Notes: generated from the letters alone by a model not told the origin. Positions 46,827 through 58,015 are shown, counted from the stretch's first letter. The stretch: DNA of 64,000 nucleotides from Chrysogorgia sp. JL179-B06 (GCA_035772405.1 JAYKKM010000351.1:977501-1041500); one strand, 5' to 3'. A program made the numbers and translations.

Positions 46827-46946
46827 TAGCCTCCTCCGCAGGCAACTCTGTGGCTTCTTTTTTCGTAGTCAAATCTCTTCCAAGGCTGTACGAGCAATGT
46901 TTTACTCGGGAAAAAGAAGCCACAGAGTTGCCTGCGGAGGAGGCTA
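46827..46946. mobile_element. 120-bp hairpin MITE with 9-bp target duplication
   Basis: Arms TAGCCTCCTCCGCAGGCAAC and complement are perfect for about 35 bp. TGAAATAGC (46818-46826) and TGAAATACC (46947-46955) flank it, an 8/9 match of Mutator-like length. Confidence 0.8.
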
Positions 46947-47163
46947 TGAAATACCAAACTCTTCCCAAATCGTGTGTGCATCATAGCGATTTTAATACAT
47001 CTCTCTTCGTAAACAAGTTCTGTGCCATGACGCGAATAATGAATAATTAGGTTATCTGTCATTTGCAACCAATCACATTTCTCGTCCACTGAGAGGACGC
47101 AGGCTCTCCCTCCCCTTCCCCTCCCCAGTCCCCTCGCGCGCATTTTCGCTCTTCTCCCACCCT

Positions 47164-47183
47164 CCCCCCCCCCCCCCCCCCCC
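47164..47183. repeat. 20-base C run
   Basis: Homopolymer. It separates a CCCTCCCC-rich stretch from a GCAGGCTAT motif. Confidence 0.95.
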
Positions 47184-47308
47184 AGGAGCCGCTACGCAGG
47201 CTATTCTATCAGTTACAGACCACATGATGCAAAAGTGCAGCATAAAGGATGATGGTAATTCTACAAGTGCTCATGCATTGGTACGATAAATTTAGCTAAT
47301 CTATACAT

Positions 47309-47473
47309 AAAATATTACTACTATAAATTACTTACATGAAATATTACTACTATAAATTACTGACATGAAATATTACTACTATAAATTACTGACATGAAAT
47401 ATTACTACTGTAAATTACTGACATGAAATATTACTATTATAAATTACTGACATGAAATATTACTACTATAAAT
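47309..47473. repeat. 29-bp minisatellite, about six units
   Basis: The unit is AAATATTACTACTATAAATT plus ACTGACATG, with few substitutions. Confidence 0.92.
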
Positions 47474-47543
47474 TCTAAATGAAGTGAACAGTTGAAGACT
47501 AAATGTTTTATGATTTGAGCTGTGTGTTGACGTTCTATTTAAA

Positions 47544-47872
47544 GGTTTGTTTGTCGAAATGCTAATGACTGTGACGTCAAACAGTCATCATTTCGGATAC
47601 ACTATTCTGCTGCTTAGAGAAATAAGACCTATTTCAAATATTCATGATATAAGTGAACGCTATAGAGATTGTATCAACTTTTTCACACATATCCTCACTA
47701 AACTACAGTCTATTACACTATCAAAAAAGAACACCAAATTCCGGCCGATTGACGTCACAGTCAATTGACGTCACAGTCAATTGACGTCACAGTCAATTGA
47801 CGTCACAGTCAATTGACGTCACAGTCAATTGACGTCACAGTCAATTGACGTCACAGTTTCTGACAAACAAAC
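47544..47872. mobile_element. Element with inverted ends and a CRE-palindrome array
   Basis: Ends GTTTGTTTGTC and GACAAACAAAC are inverted copies. Next to the right end, seven TGACGTCA palindromes recur every 16 bp (47750, 47766, 47782, 47798, 47814, 47830, 47846). One more lies near the left end (47572). The interior has no recognisable coding sequence. TGACGTCA is the consensus CREB/ATF site, but as subterminal repeats it may serve transposition. Confidence 0.7.
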
Positions 47873-48099
47873 TGTTATAGAACATAATCGCTAATCTCAA
47901 ATCACACAGAATTTTGACATTCAACTATTCACTTCATGTTGGATATAGAATCTATGTTATTGTTATTGTATTTGGGATGGAAATGCATTTTTGCATAAGA
48001 GTGGTTTAGATTCGCCTAAATTGATATGCATGCATGTATATGTTTTCATCTAGTGTACATTGAAGGTTCACGTATACGTATAAAATTTGGCAAATCTGC

Positions 48100-48430
48100 A
48101 TAATGACTAAATGAAACTTTGAATGGACGATTTGTTACAACATTTATATAAATGAAATTTGTAAAGTTAATAAATGTTTAAATGAAACTTTGAATGGACA
48201 GTTTGTTGGAATTCAATAAAAAATATGAACAAATCAATACATAATGCAGGTAAGAATTAGTTTATGTCAAGATGAGTTTATGTTAATAAATGTTTAGGTG
48301 AAACTTTGAATGAACAGTTTGTTACAACATTTATATAATGATATGAAATTTGTAGTTTATGAGATTCCAATAAAAAAACATGAACAAATCAATACATAAT
48401 GTAGATAAGAATTGGTTTATGTTAATATGA
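48100..48430. repeat. Imperfect tandem duplication, unit about 170 bp
   Basis: GAAACTTTGAATG.ACAGTTTG and AACAAATCAATACATAATG.AG recur (48184 and 48300; 48228 and 48384). Confidence 0.8.
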
Positions 48431-49730
48431 GCGGTCATCAGATACCTTTAAAATATCCACATAAAGAGTTCCGGATATCACTTTCTGCTTCTGCAACATT
48501 AACATTTCCTCCAATTTGTGTTGGTGGTTGGGTTGGGGCATTCATATCTTCTTCATGAAATATTTCCCTCAGGATTCAAAAATATAATATAGAATTGCAC
48601 AGCGCAACACAATTTTTGGAACAAGTGCTATATCGCAGTCATTACGTTTCATTTAAAACCGCCATCGACCTTTCAGACGATCAAATGAACACTATATATA
48701 GTCATTCTAGCTCGGCTTAACTGATAGTTAAATCGCCTCTGTTGTCCGGGTTTTAATGCTTTCAAGATAAGATTTAATGAGCCAATTCAATTCACAGGCA
48801 AGATCTGACAACATCCACATCGGTATGTTTACATTTCCAATTATTTCAATAACCTTCTCCTTTAAATGTTCAATGTCCCATTTATATACAGGCCTATTAC
48901 AGTATTGGTTAAAAAAGATCTGCTTGCAAAAGTGAGCTTTTATGGCAAAACTGCTGCTAATAACAATCAAATTTTAAAACAAAGATTTGTGAGAACATAT
49001 CAAAAAGTAAAAACTGATTAATTGATTTAATTAAGTTAAATGTTTAAACAATGATTTAAACCGATATCTTCAATGCTCTTCCATCCTTCTTTTAACACGT
49101 GTTTATACATCGCATTTCATTGTCTATAAAACGTAGCGCATGTCCGCATTGTGAACCTGTTTTTGCTGCTTGCAGTCTTCTCTCTCGTCGGTAGTTTTAT
49201 TTAGGACCTTTTGCCGCAGACTCTCTGTTTATCAGTAATCTTAAAAAGCTTTTAATAAATGTCCACGCAATATCGACGGTTATATTTCGCTGCAATAAAT
49301 TTAAAATTTCTTAATCGCACAAATCAACCAATCAATTTTTTGGTGCAGATCCAAATTTTGCAAATTAATTAGCTGAATGTAGAATGTTTGCCTGGAAAAC
49401 TCGCGTGGGTTCAATAGTATCACCCTCGCACCACCAATTTAAGAATTTAATAAGTTTATTTTTCAAATGTTAAACACGTTTCCCTTTAGCTAAAAGGATG
49501 CAACTTACACGCCGGATTGAATATTCTAAAGGCTTTATCTGGGGGTATATTGTACAAGGCATTGCTAACTAAGATATTTCAAATTTTCTCAAAAAGTTCG
49601 ATGTGCATGTGATATGCAATTAAGCTAAATATACACATATCATCAGAAATTGAAAACCTTTTGTTTAATGCTGGAACATTGTGTAATATATTGCACAAAC
49701 CTCTTGAAAAAAGTAGATGTAAGACAATAG
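48431..49730. other. No recognisable feature
   Basis: AT-rich with short open frames only. Confidence 0.45.
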
Positions 49731-49731
49731 T

Positions 49732-50110
49732 AAAAGTTGCTTCGTGCTAACAAATTCACCAGTGCAAAATCAGCTTAAGGTGGCTCGGAACAGTTTTTTG
49801 TGTGACAGCTTGATAATCTTGCATCTTCTCTTTGATATGATCTAACGCCTTCTACAAATCTATGGCCACCACTCTTCATGATGACCTATTCTGTTAGACC
49901 CGATTCATAGTACATGCGGGTAACTGCTGTAGCACGCGCATAGTTAATCTTTGCTGAAATTTTGCATGATGTATTCTATTGCTAAAATCTGCATCCCAGC
50001 GTCTTCCGAATGAAGCTTATTAAACATATAAAATTTATGAGCTCAGATAAAAGTATGGAATGCCCTATCCAGCTCAAGAAGTGTACCAGCTAGTAAGAAA
50101 AAATCGCCAA
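49732..50110. repeat. Repeat Z, copy 1
   Basis: Left arm 49732-49819 (TTGCTTCGTGCTAACAAATTC; GACAGCTTGATAATC) and right arm 50048-50110 (AAAGTATGGAAT.CCCTAT; AGCTAGTAAGAAAAAATCGC) run in the same direction as in copy 2 at 56267-56602. The core 49818-50030 is reverse-complemented relative to copy 2. Confidence 0.85.
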
Positions 50111-50429
50111 ATACGGTGAGAGTAATTCTGCATGGAGCAAATATATCTGACTGTTAACATTAACATTAATGTGAATAAAAAATAAGATGAAATTATTAAG
50201 TCGTTTCTGACTCGGACATAAATAAAAGTAAAACAGGGCTGATAAAAATGTGACGCATGCGAAATAGTATTACTACTGATCTCACATGTGTTGGACGTGA
50301 AAGAAAGATCAAGGATTCAAGGGTACATAGATAATGTTTTGAAAACTGTGTAATCCTGCTATAGATGTACCGATGAATGAATATGAGGGAGATATCTATT
50401 AAGTGAACCTTTTGCATAAACATTATAGG

Positions 50430-50710
50430 TTAGTAAAGTTAGTCATTAAAAAAGTAAAGTAGTAAAGTTAGTAAAGTTAATTAATTTAATTAATTAGTTA
50501 ATTAATTAAAAGTTAGTTAATTAATTAAACTAATGAACAATTATTAATAATTATTAATTAATAATTATTAATAATTATTAATAATTAATAATTATTAATA
50601 ATTAATTATTAAATTATTAATTATTAAATTATTATTAATAATTATTAAAGTTAATTAATTAATTAAAAGTTAGTTAATTAATTAAAGTTAATTTTTTAAT
50701 TAGTAAAGTT
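50430..50710. repeat. TTAATTAA / ATTATTAAT low-complexity tract
   Basis: Almost pure A/T with short palindromic units. Confidence 0.95.
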
Positions 50711-50800
50711 AGTCAAATAACATTTAGAGATTAAATGTTCCTCAGGGATCAATGAAAACCGTGATATTATCAAAATAATCCAAGGGCTTTTTCACTTCAT

Positions 50801-50835
50801 TACTCTGATGAAGTGCTCAGCTTGAAACGTCAGTA
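50801..50835 (+). ncRNA. Degenerate hammerhead-like motif
   Basis: Stem I TACT, core CTGATGA (50805-50811), a weak stem II AGTGCTCAGCT, core GAAA, palindromic ACGT, cleavage-position C (50831) and stem I return AGTA. Stem II has only about three pairs including a wobble. Confidence 0.45.
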
Positions 50836-51245
50836 TTTTGTTCCCAGTAAAACTCTCGACAGTTCACCACCTTTTCGCTTTGTTATAAAAAACACTCATG
50901 CCTACGTAGCACTCTACCTTTTTTTACTTTACTCACTATATTATATATGCAAAATATATCACTTTAATACAGCTGTTGCTGTCAGCTAGTGTATTAGATG
51001 AATGATCTATTGCAATTATACTTGTGACTGATGAGCGTGCTATTTTTATGAACTAACTATACCCATGCATGAACATAGCTGATTACGACGTCTTAAATAT
51101 GCTCGCTATATAGTTTCGTATATTTACATGATATTTAGTACCGATACTAAATATATAACTTCGATTACACATGCATTTAAAAGAATATTAATGTAAATAT
51201 ATTTTTTCAGATTGCAGAACTAGCATGCATATAATATAAAACTAT
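50836..51245. other. No recognisable feature
   Basis: Nothing supportable beyond AT-rich sequence. Confidence 0.4.
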
Positions 51246-51248
51246 TTA

Positions 51249-51486
51249 ATAAGCCAGTTCGTAATGTCGACTGCGCAGTCAAAATGACGTGTTCTGTATC
51301 GAGATAAACTTATTTCAATTCATAACATCAGGCTAAAACCTGCACAATAGACATTTACAATTTTGTATTTACATTTGCAAATTCGTTATACTGAATTCCT
51401 ACAGCCTGATGTTATGAATTAAATAAGTTTTATCCCGACGCAGCGCGTCATTATGATGCACATTCGACATTACGAACTGACTTATT
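51249..51486. mobile_element. 238-bp MITE with 85-bp inverted arms
   Basis: CAGTTCGTAATGTCGA / TCGACATTACGAACTG at the ends, and AATTCATAACATCAGGCT / AGCCTGATGTTATGAATT inside. The loop is about 80 bases. Confidence 0.8.
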
Positions 51487-51627
51487 GGAAATCTACTTTT
51501 CTAATAGTCCACTATAGCTTTATATCTAATATATAAGTGTTTCAGCAATCTTATTGAATCTGGCATGCAAAGAGTTCCACGAATTAGTGGCCTCAAATCT
51601 CAAAGAATGAAGACGATTCATGGACGG

Positions 51628-52015
51628 AAAACTAGTTATTCGAGGGTTAGTACTAAGGTTAGCATGATGCTTAATATTATGGTTAATATATATAAGGGCG
51701 AGGCATAGTGTAAGTTCATATAAACGATATTTAGTTAAAAATCTTCCGTTAGATCACTTTAAAGACAAAGCAAACTTTATTTTAAAAATAAACAACGGGC
51801 TAGTGACACCACCAAATTCAATCGTGATGTATCCAAAATGAAAACCAAAAATGGATTCCATTCATAACCGTTCCAGTCGGGACTAACTTTCATCCATGGT
51901 CGTATCTTGCACGCAAAAGAGGCTGGAAGCGTTCATAATAAAGGTAAGGGATACACGAGGCGAATAAGTAGCAGAACATGTTGAGAAGACACGTCCCTTT
52001 CTGAAAACGGCTTAA
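51628..52015. repeat. Segmental duplication, copy 1
   Basis: GTTAGTACTAAGGTTAGCAT, AATAAACAACGGGCTAGTGA, ACTAACTTTCATCCA and AGTAGCAGAACATGTTGAGA recur in the same order at 53055-53540, without the 90-bp extra block. Confidence 0.88.
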
Positions 52016-52282
52016 GATTGTCTATTATGTTTACCAATTCACGTATGTACATTGGAGATTATAGTTATAATATATTTTTTTTGTATATAACACTGAACAA
52101 AAACTCCTTCTTTACTTCTGTTCATGACTGTGTTCACTCATGTGTTGGATAATTATATTTCATTTTTAAATTTTACATATATTTTACAATTTTTTGGATA
52201 AACACACCATACCCTGTACCTCCCGTTTTCTTCGGTGAATTTTTCAACATAGCTAGATAATCGATACCAATTGAATTCTCTG

Positions 52283-52490
52283 GAAGGTTTATGTACTGCC
52301 GAAATAGCGTAGGAGTTCCAACGTTTCGAGTGAAGGCCCTTCGCCTGCAGAGTAATTATTGCGTTTCAAGGGCCTTCATTTGAGACCTCCTATATATACA
52401 CCGCACTATTTCAACAACACACCACCTTCGATCCAGAGCATTCGATTTGTATTTCTACACTTCCTACGCAGCACAACACATTGGCAAAAT
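52283..52490. mobile_element. Hammerhead-motif repeat, copy 2 (core damaged)
   Basis: TACTGCCGAAATAGCGTAGG, ACGTTTCGAGTGAAGGCCCT and, inverted, GTGTTGTGCTGCGTAGGAAG match 43205-43445. The hammerhead core has an insertion (CTGCAGGCGA instead of CTGACGA), so this member would not cleave. Confidence 0.6.
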
Positions 52491-53054
52491 ATATAACTGA
52501 AATATAGAATACCTTGGCAAAAATATAGAATACAGCTGGTATATACAAACTAATTTTTGCTGATGAATTTATAAATTGTAGTATTACGAATTTTTAAAAA
52601 TTATAGTTATATATAGTTGCAGAACTTACTTAGAAGAACTCATCCACAACGTTTTAGGGAAAGTCACGAAGAACACGTTTGAAGATAGGAAATGTATATA
52701 ACGAAACATGTGCTATCTACTGTGCGTAATAATTGCCCCGCAAGACAACACGCTATAGGTGCGTGATTCCTGTCGGACCTCTATATCTCATGATTGAGTT
52801 TTCATGCGTATATGAAAGATTGACACTCTTATAGTCTAGTTTTTTCTTTCACTTTACCTTCCACTGTTCGAGAAAGGAAATTCTCTCAAAACCTTAGAAC
52901 TCCTACACCCTAGACGTTTCTATTTGCGAGGCCATGCACATGCACAGTTGTACCTCGAGTTACAAAATTGCGCACGCGAGGCAGCAGAGACGCTTTATAT
53001 ATAGTGATCGCAAGAAGTATACTATAGTCAAAATAAGGTTTGCGCGCAAAGACG
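52491..53054. other. No recognisable feature
   Basis: Nothing supportable. Confidence 0.4.
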
Positions 53055-53540
53055 AAAAGCTAGTTATTCAAGGGTTAGTACTAAGGTTAGCATGATGCTT
53101 AATATTAGGGTTAGTATATAAGGTAGAGGAATAGGCATGTAGTTCATATAAAAGATATTTATAGTTAAAAATCTTCCGTTAAATCACCTTAGGCGCCCGC
53201 TATCATAATTCTAAGATGTTAAGGCACTAGCTTATAATGATCTTTATACTTTGGATGAATATTTGATATATCGAAGAAAGCAAACTTTACTTTAAAAATA
53301 AACAACGGGCTAGTGACACCACCAAATCCAATTGTGATGTATCCAACTGCAATGAAAACCAAAACTGGTTTCCATTCATAACCGTTCTACAGGTAGTCAG
53401 GACTAACTTTCATCCAGGTTGTAGCTTGCATGCAAACTGAGCGGCTGGAAACGTTCACAATAAAGGTAAGGGATGCATGCACGAGGCGATAAGTAGCAGA
53501 ACATGTTGAGAAGACACTTCGCTTGCTGAAAAGGTCAGAC
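53055..53540. repeat. Segmental duplication, copy 2 with extra 90-bp block
   Basis: Homologous to 51628-52015. The block 53185-53275 is unique to this copy. On the minus strand both copies preserve a short hydrophobic reading (GYITIGFGGVTSPLFIFK in copy 2) after a pyrimidine-AG sequence, which may be a duplicated exon or coincidence. Confidence 0.85.
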
Positions 53541-54230
53541 ATGACAAGTCGCTGGAGTCCCTTATCGAGGTTACACGCGTGGGACATTTGTTGCGGGAAC
53601 AATAAAACCACGTTCTTTGATTGGTTGATTCTAATTTTGTCGTGGGGATAATTTCATTCGCTGTTCACACGAAGGGAAATGTCGCGCGGGGTCATAATAT
53701 TTGTCCATGCGACATGTCCAGCTACTTGTCGTCTCGCGTGTATCCACAAACCTGGTACGTCAAACAAACTACACAACTCTCAAACCATTCTATCATTAGG
53801 AACTTCCACGCTATACTGAATCGAATAAGCAATTTTCTAGTAATATTGATTCTCGGTCATAAGAATATATAGTTTATTTTGACAACATATTTATCTAAAA
53901 TGTGTTACAAACACGGCATAATAAGCCCGTGGTATGGCAGTAAACGTGTTAATTATTTTGGGAAATTGTCTCGTTTTTTGTTGCGAGCCCGTTTGAGTAA
54001 AGCGCCAGTTTGTCTGGATAGGACAAAAACTTCCCGAAATGAAACACTGTTTTGCCCATATAAACGCGATATACTCATGAGCCACAATAGATTCGCGACG
54101 ACATCTCGCTCTCCGTTCCGCCTCCCATATAAACGCTCAGGAATAACTTATTTATATCAGTATACAAAATAAATATATATGATGATAGACTTCCTAGGCA
54201 AACAATTAATGTACAGTGAGCTTAGCATCG
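53541..54230. other. No recognisable gene
   Basis: Open frames on both strands (53621-54172) lack any domain I recognise. Confidence 0.4.
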
Positions 54231-54234
54231 GAAA

Positions 54235-54580
54235 ATAAATGTGGGTAGGCCATGGCTCCGCCTATAAGGACACACTGAGAGAAGACCTAAAGAGTTGCAA
54301 CTGAAAGAAACTGAGTGGGAGAGGCTGGCAGAAGGGCGAAACGAATGGAAAATGGCGGTGTGGAAAGGTACTGACAATTGGGAGGAAAAACGCATAGCTA
54401 GGACAGACACCAGAAAAGACTTAGAAGAAAACATCCGGAGATTGCTGATCCGACAGGACTCTCGTGCATGGTCTGCAACCGTCCGTGCAAGGGGCATGCA
54501 GGATTGGTGGCACACATGCGTGTCCACAACAGATGAGCCTCAAACTGGCACGGAACCGTCCAGTCAACATACAATATAAA
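54235..54580 (+). mobile_element. LINE ORF2 C-terminal fragment with zinc finger
   Basis: KDTLREDLKELQLKETEWER (near 54270-54330) and ARTDTRKDLEEN precede, after a frameshift near 54440, a C2H2-like finger CMVCNRPCKGHAGLVAHMRV-H (near 54464-54525). A finger of this form (C..C...C....GL..H.R.H) closes ORF2 of several LINE groups. The 345-base remnant ends shortly after. Confidence 0.75.
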
Positions 54581-54589
54581 CTTAAAACT

Positions 54590-55040
54590 AAAGGATTGTA
54601 CATAATATGGAAACTTTACCTACCATAAACTGCCAATGTTTACTGATTTAAATTATTTCTGCTGCTTTTTGTTCCACTCAATACACATTCATCCCACAAG
54701 TATTCTTAGTGAATAAGTTGACGTGCTATATATTCCAAAGTTCTTATAATACGTCACAACACACTTTTAATATTCATATAATTAGTTGAACATTATAAGT
54801 ACTCTTCATTTTTAATGACGACAATCGGGATCAAACGTCCAGCTGTTTATATTTTGTGGATATAATTTTTTAACCGCAGTTTATCGAAAAGCTATGAAAA
54901 TGAGCACTATTGTGAGATAACTAATAAAGAGCAAAGTTAAACAGCGATTATATATATATTTATATTAAGAATATATATTTATATTTATAATATATATTCA
55001 TATCAGTTTCCGGCACGCGCGCGATGCAATGTGGGATACG
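54590..55040. other. No recognisable feature
   Basis: AT-rich sequence with a short TATATATTTATAT tract near 54950. Confidence 0.45.
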
Positions 55041-55045
55041 CTCAA

Positions 55046-55742
55046 AGGTTAAGGGTTGTGGCTAGATGGTACACTCGCAGTTGAGGTGACCGTGAGGTAC
55101 TAGGTCTGAGTCGTCTTCTGGACGATCCTTTTATTAGTATTAAAGTTAGTATTAGAAAACCATTAGGCGGGGGGGGGGGGGGGGAGAAAACCCATTAGGC
55201 GAGGGGTTAGGGTTAGGATCTAAGTTGTTTTGCGGTTAGCAGTTCCATGATGTATTTCATCATATAGGCATGTCCGATCGTAACCATCTCTCATTTCGTC
55301 CAACCTCTCGCGGATACTAAAAAGATCGTCCAGAAGACGACTCAGACCTAGTACCTCACGGTGTGAGTCTACTATCGATCTAGCCACGACCAAGGTTAAG
55401 TGGGGTTTGCTATAACCCGGGCGATGATCGAGGATGTGCATGAAAGCTTCTTGGTCAGCAGTCACATTAACTGGATAACATCAAGGGAATCGAGGTATAT
55501 AATCGTCAGAATTTTGTCACTTAACCACAAAATAACCGCTAACACCAAAACAACTTAGATATCCTAACCCGCCACCTAATGAGTTTTCTAACCCTAACCC
55601 CCCGCCTTAAGTGTCTTCCTAACCCTCCCACCTCGATTCCCTTGATGTTATCCTGTTATCCAGTTAATGTGACTGCTGACCAACAAGATTTCATGCTCAT
55701 CCTCGATCATCGCCCGGGTTATAGCAAATCCCAGTTTTAAGT
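55046..55742. mobile_element. Two adjacent foldbacks whose loops are mutually complementary
   Basis: Hairpin A: 55046-55125 pairs with 55322-55400 (TACTAGGTCTGAGTCGTCTT). Hairpin B: 55396-55497 pairs with 55622-55742 (CACATTAACTGGATAACATC). Loop of A (55190-55237, GGGGTTAGGGTTAGGATCTA) pairs with loop of B (55527-55585, TAGATATCCTAACCC..). Both loops contain telomere-like repeats and hairpin A has a 16-base G run near 55169. Confidence 0.8.
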
Positions 55743-55979
55743 GAGCATTCGTTCGCCATTGTTGTATTTCATGAGAAGTTGATTTGGAAATATCGACAAG
55801 ATCTGTGCTTTGAATTTAATTGACGTGAGGATATAGCTTACAGGAGCCATCGACGGAGTGTTTAATTATAAGGGAGCAGATGTAATAATAATTTTGTTGC
55901 ATAAATTTGTGGCGACGCCTCGATTAACCGGTCACAGATATTTAATATATGTCTGCCTGTATGTACTGCTTTTAAAATA

Positions 55980-56215
55980 TATTTTTTGCTTGAATCATAG
56001 GCTTATGAAAATGAGTATGGGAGAACTTTCATTCGACGAAGTTCAAACGTGGCACGTTGATACTTTAATTAAAGAGTATTGTCGAAAAAGAAACCTGGCA
56101 AGAAGGCTGAGCCCGTAGCCCGCGTGTGTTTGCTGCTTGTGAGATGGGTATTTCGGTGTGCCTTACCGTGGAACATTCGTTGAAGGTGATCTCAAAATAT
56201 TTTTTTGCAATTGGC
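55980..56215 (+). pseudogene. SAP-domain-like ORF start, decayed
   Basis: MGELSFDEVQTWHVDTLIKE then YCRKRNL (56018-56098), frameshift, then ARVFAACEMGI-like residues (near 56118-56150). The pattern (helix, L..YC..R.L...G.K.ELV.RV) resembles a SAP DNA-binding domain. In anthozoans similar N-termini belong to repetitive element ORFs. The frame stops at 56118 and 56215. Confidence 0.5.
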
Positions 56216-56266
56216 TATCATCAGTAAAGAACCGATATTTCTATTGTGAAAATTGAATAGATCGGA

Positions 56267-56602
56267 AAAGTTGCTTCGTGCTAACAAATTCGCCCAGTAG
56301 AAAATGAGCTTAACTAGCTGGCTCGGAACCGCTTTTTTATGACAGCTTGATAATCATGGATTTTATATGTTTAAGCTTCATTCGGCAGATGCTGGGATGC
56401 AGATTTTAGCAATAGAATACATTATGCAAAATTTCAGTATAGATTATTAATCGCGTTTAACGGATAGGTCATCATGAAGAGAAGTGGCCATCGATCTGTA
56501 GAGGGTGTTACATTATATCAGAGAGAAGATGCAAGTGCTATATCAAAGTATGGAATACCCTATATCCAGCTCAAGTATTAGCTAGTAAGAAAAAATCGCC
56601 AA
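56267..56602. repeat. Repeat Z, copy 2 with inverted core
   Basis: Arms 56267-56352 and 56544-56602 run in the same direction as copy 1 at 49732-50110. The core 56357-56535 (CTTCATTCGG.AGA, TGGGATGCAGATTTTAGCAA, GGTCATCATGAAGAG) is the reverse complement of copy 1's core. Confidence 0.85.
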
Positions 56603-56989
56603 GTAGTGATAGTAATAAGATTGAAATAAATAAATATATACAGTAACGGATCATCCAAAACGAATTTTTACTTTCTTATAAGGAGTTACAAGGAGATACA
56701 AACTTTTTTCCTTATATGCAGATATACAAACCTTTAGTGAGAAATGGATCCCTGCCGCGGTGAGATTATCACCCTCGCTTGCGAGGGGATTAATACAACA
56801 GAAGAGGCCTTTGATCCGGTTTTTGAAAAATGGACGTTTATCACCGAATACCCAAAAGCATACAGTATGCTGCCGGCTGGAAAAAATCGATAACTTTCAT
56901 CAGCCAAGGCTTGATCACACTGTTATTTCTAGGGACTTCTTTCAATTCCAAAAATGGATTTAAAAAGTTTCAAAACTCCACAGATTTTC

Positions 56990-57215
56990 AGAGTTAAAAC
57001 TCCCCCAATTTTACTCCAGAAACGAATTAAAATAACTCTGTTGAAGGAGTTATTTTAACTCCAAAAAAGAGTTATTTAAAAAAGGTTCAAAACGTCCTGT
57101 TTTTTGGAGTTATTTCAACTCCATCACTTTTAACTCTACTTACAGAGTTATTTTAACTCCAAAGTTGGCGTTATTTTAACTCTGTTGTTTTTAACTCTAC
57201 CAGTAGAGTTATTGG
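56990..57215. repeat. Cluster of GAGTTA / TAACTC palindromes
   Basis: GGAGTTATTTTAACTCC and related 16-17 bp hairpins occur about eight times in 225 bp, with some TTT to TTC or TTG changes. Confidence 0.9.
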
Positions 57216-57469
57216 CCTAAATATAAAATAAACACAAAATGTTGAATAAAGAGCTGAATGACAATTTGCTCTAAAATGTCCTTTGCCTCGAGGACAAAAG
57301 GTCAGCTATAATAAAATGTTTAAATAGCATGATGTATTTGAAAACTTTGTTTTATACACCGTCAAATCCTTAAGTTAAATATTTGTTAACATGTACATGC
57401 TAAAAGGATAAAAATATTCTACAGTATATAACATAATAAATTTATGTTATTAAAATAAATTTACAGTAC

Positions 57470-57550
57470 AACCATGTGCATGTGGTGACAAAATAAAAGA
57501 CTTTTCACATGAGAAAGATAAAAGACTTTTCATCACATGGTTGTACCATA
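57470..57550. repeat. Small inverted repeat with tandem core
   Basis: GTACAACCATGTG and CACATGGTTGTAC flank two copies of ATAAAAGACTTTTCA. Confidence 0.8.
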
Positions 57551-57559
57551 TAATAAATA

Positions 57560-58010
57560 AACATCACTATGCAAAGTTTCAAATCACTTATAACTAATAA
57601 TTTCTAAGCTAAATCTTTAAGAAGTTTATTAACTGAAACTCTCTTCCTTGCTTCCACAGTATTGTTCATTCAATGTTGCCTCCAAAAAAAGAGGAAACAG
57701 TTTTTCCCACTGAGAGGGTAATGCATATTAAAAATATAATATATACCAACAAGAAGTGATACCGTCATTGCTCAACTTCGCAATGATAACACCATCTGAC
57801 ACCAAATATAGTGGAAACCAGGTCCACCTACACATTAACCCCTGTAACCCTACACCTAATTCTAACCATAACTCTTACGATAATGCTTTATTTTAGACAT
57901 AACAGCTGATTTTTATTAATTTCGAATTTTACTACCGATAGTCTATGTGACGTCATTTCGGGATTTATATGAAACTTCACCCGGATAACATCCAGTGGGC
58001 TGGTACGAGG
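57560..58010. other. No recognisable feature
   Basis: Nothing supportable; a few CTAACC-like motifs near 57840-57870. Confidence 0.4.
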
Positions 58011-58015
58011 GCGAT

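Noticed and set aside
47309..47862. CRISPR-like regular repeats
   Set aside because: Units are directly adjacent without unique spacers and the context is eukaryotic; these are minisatellites.
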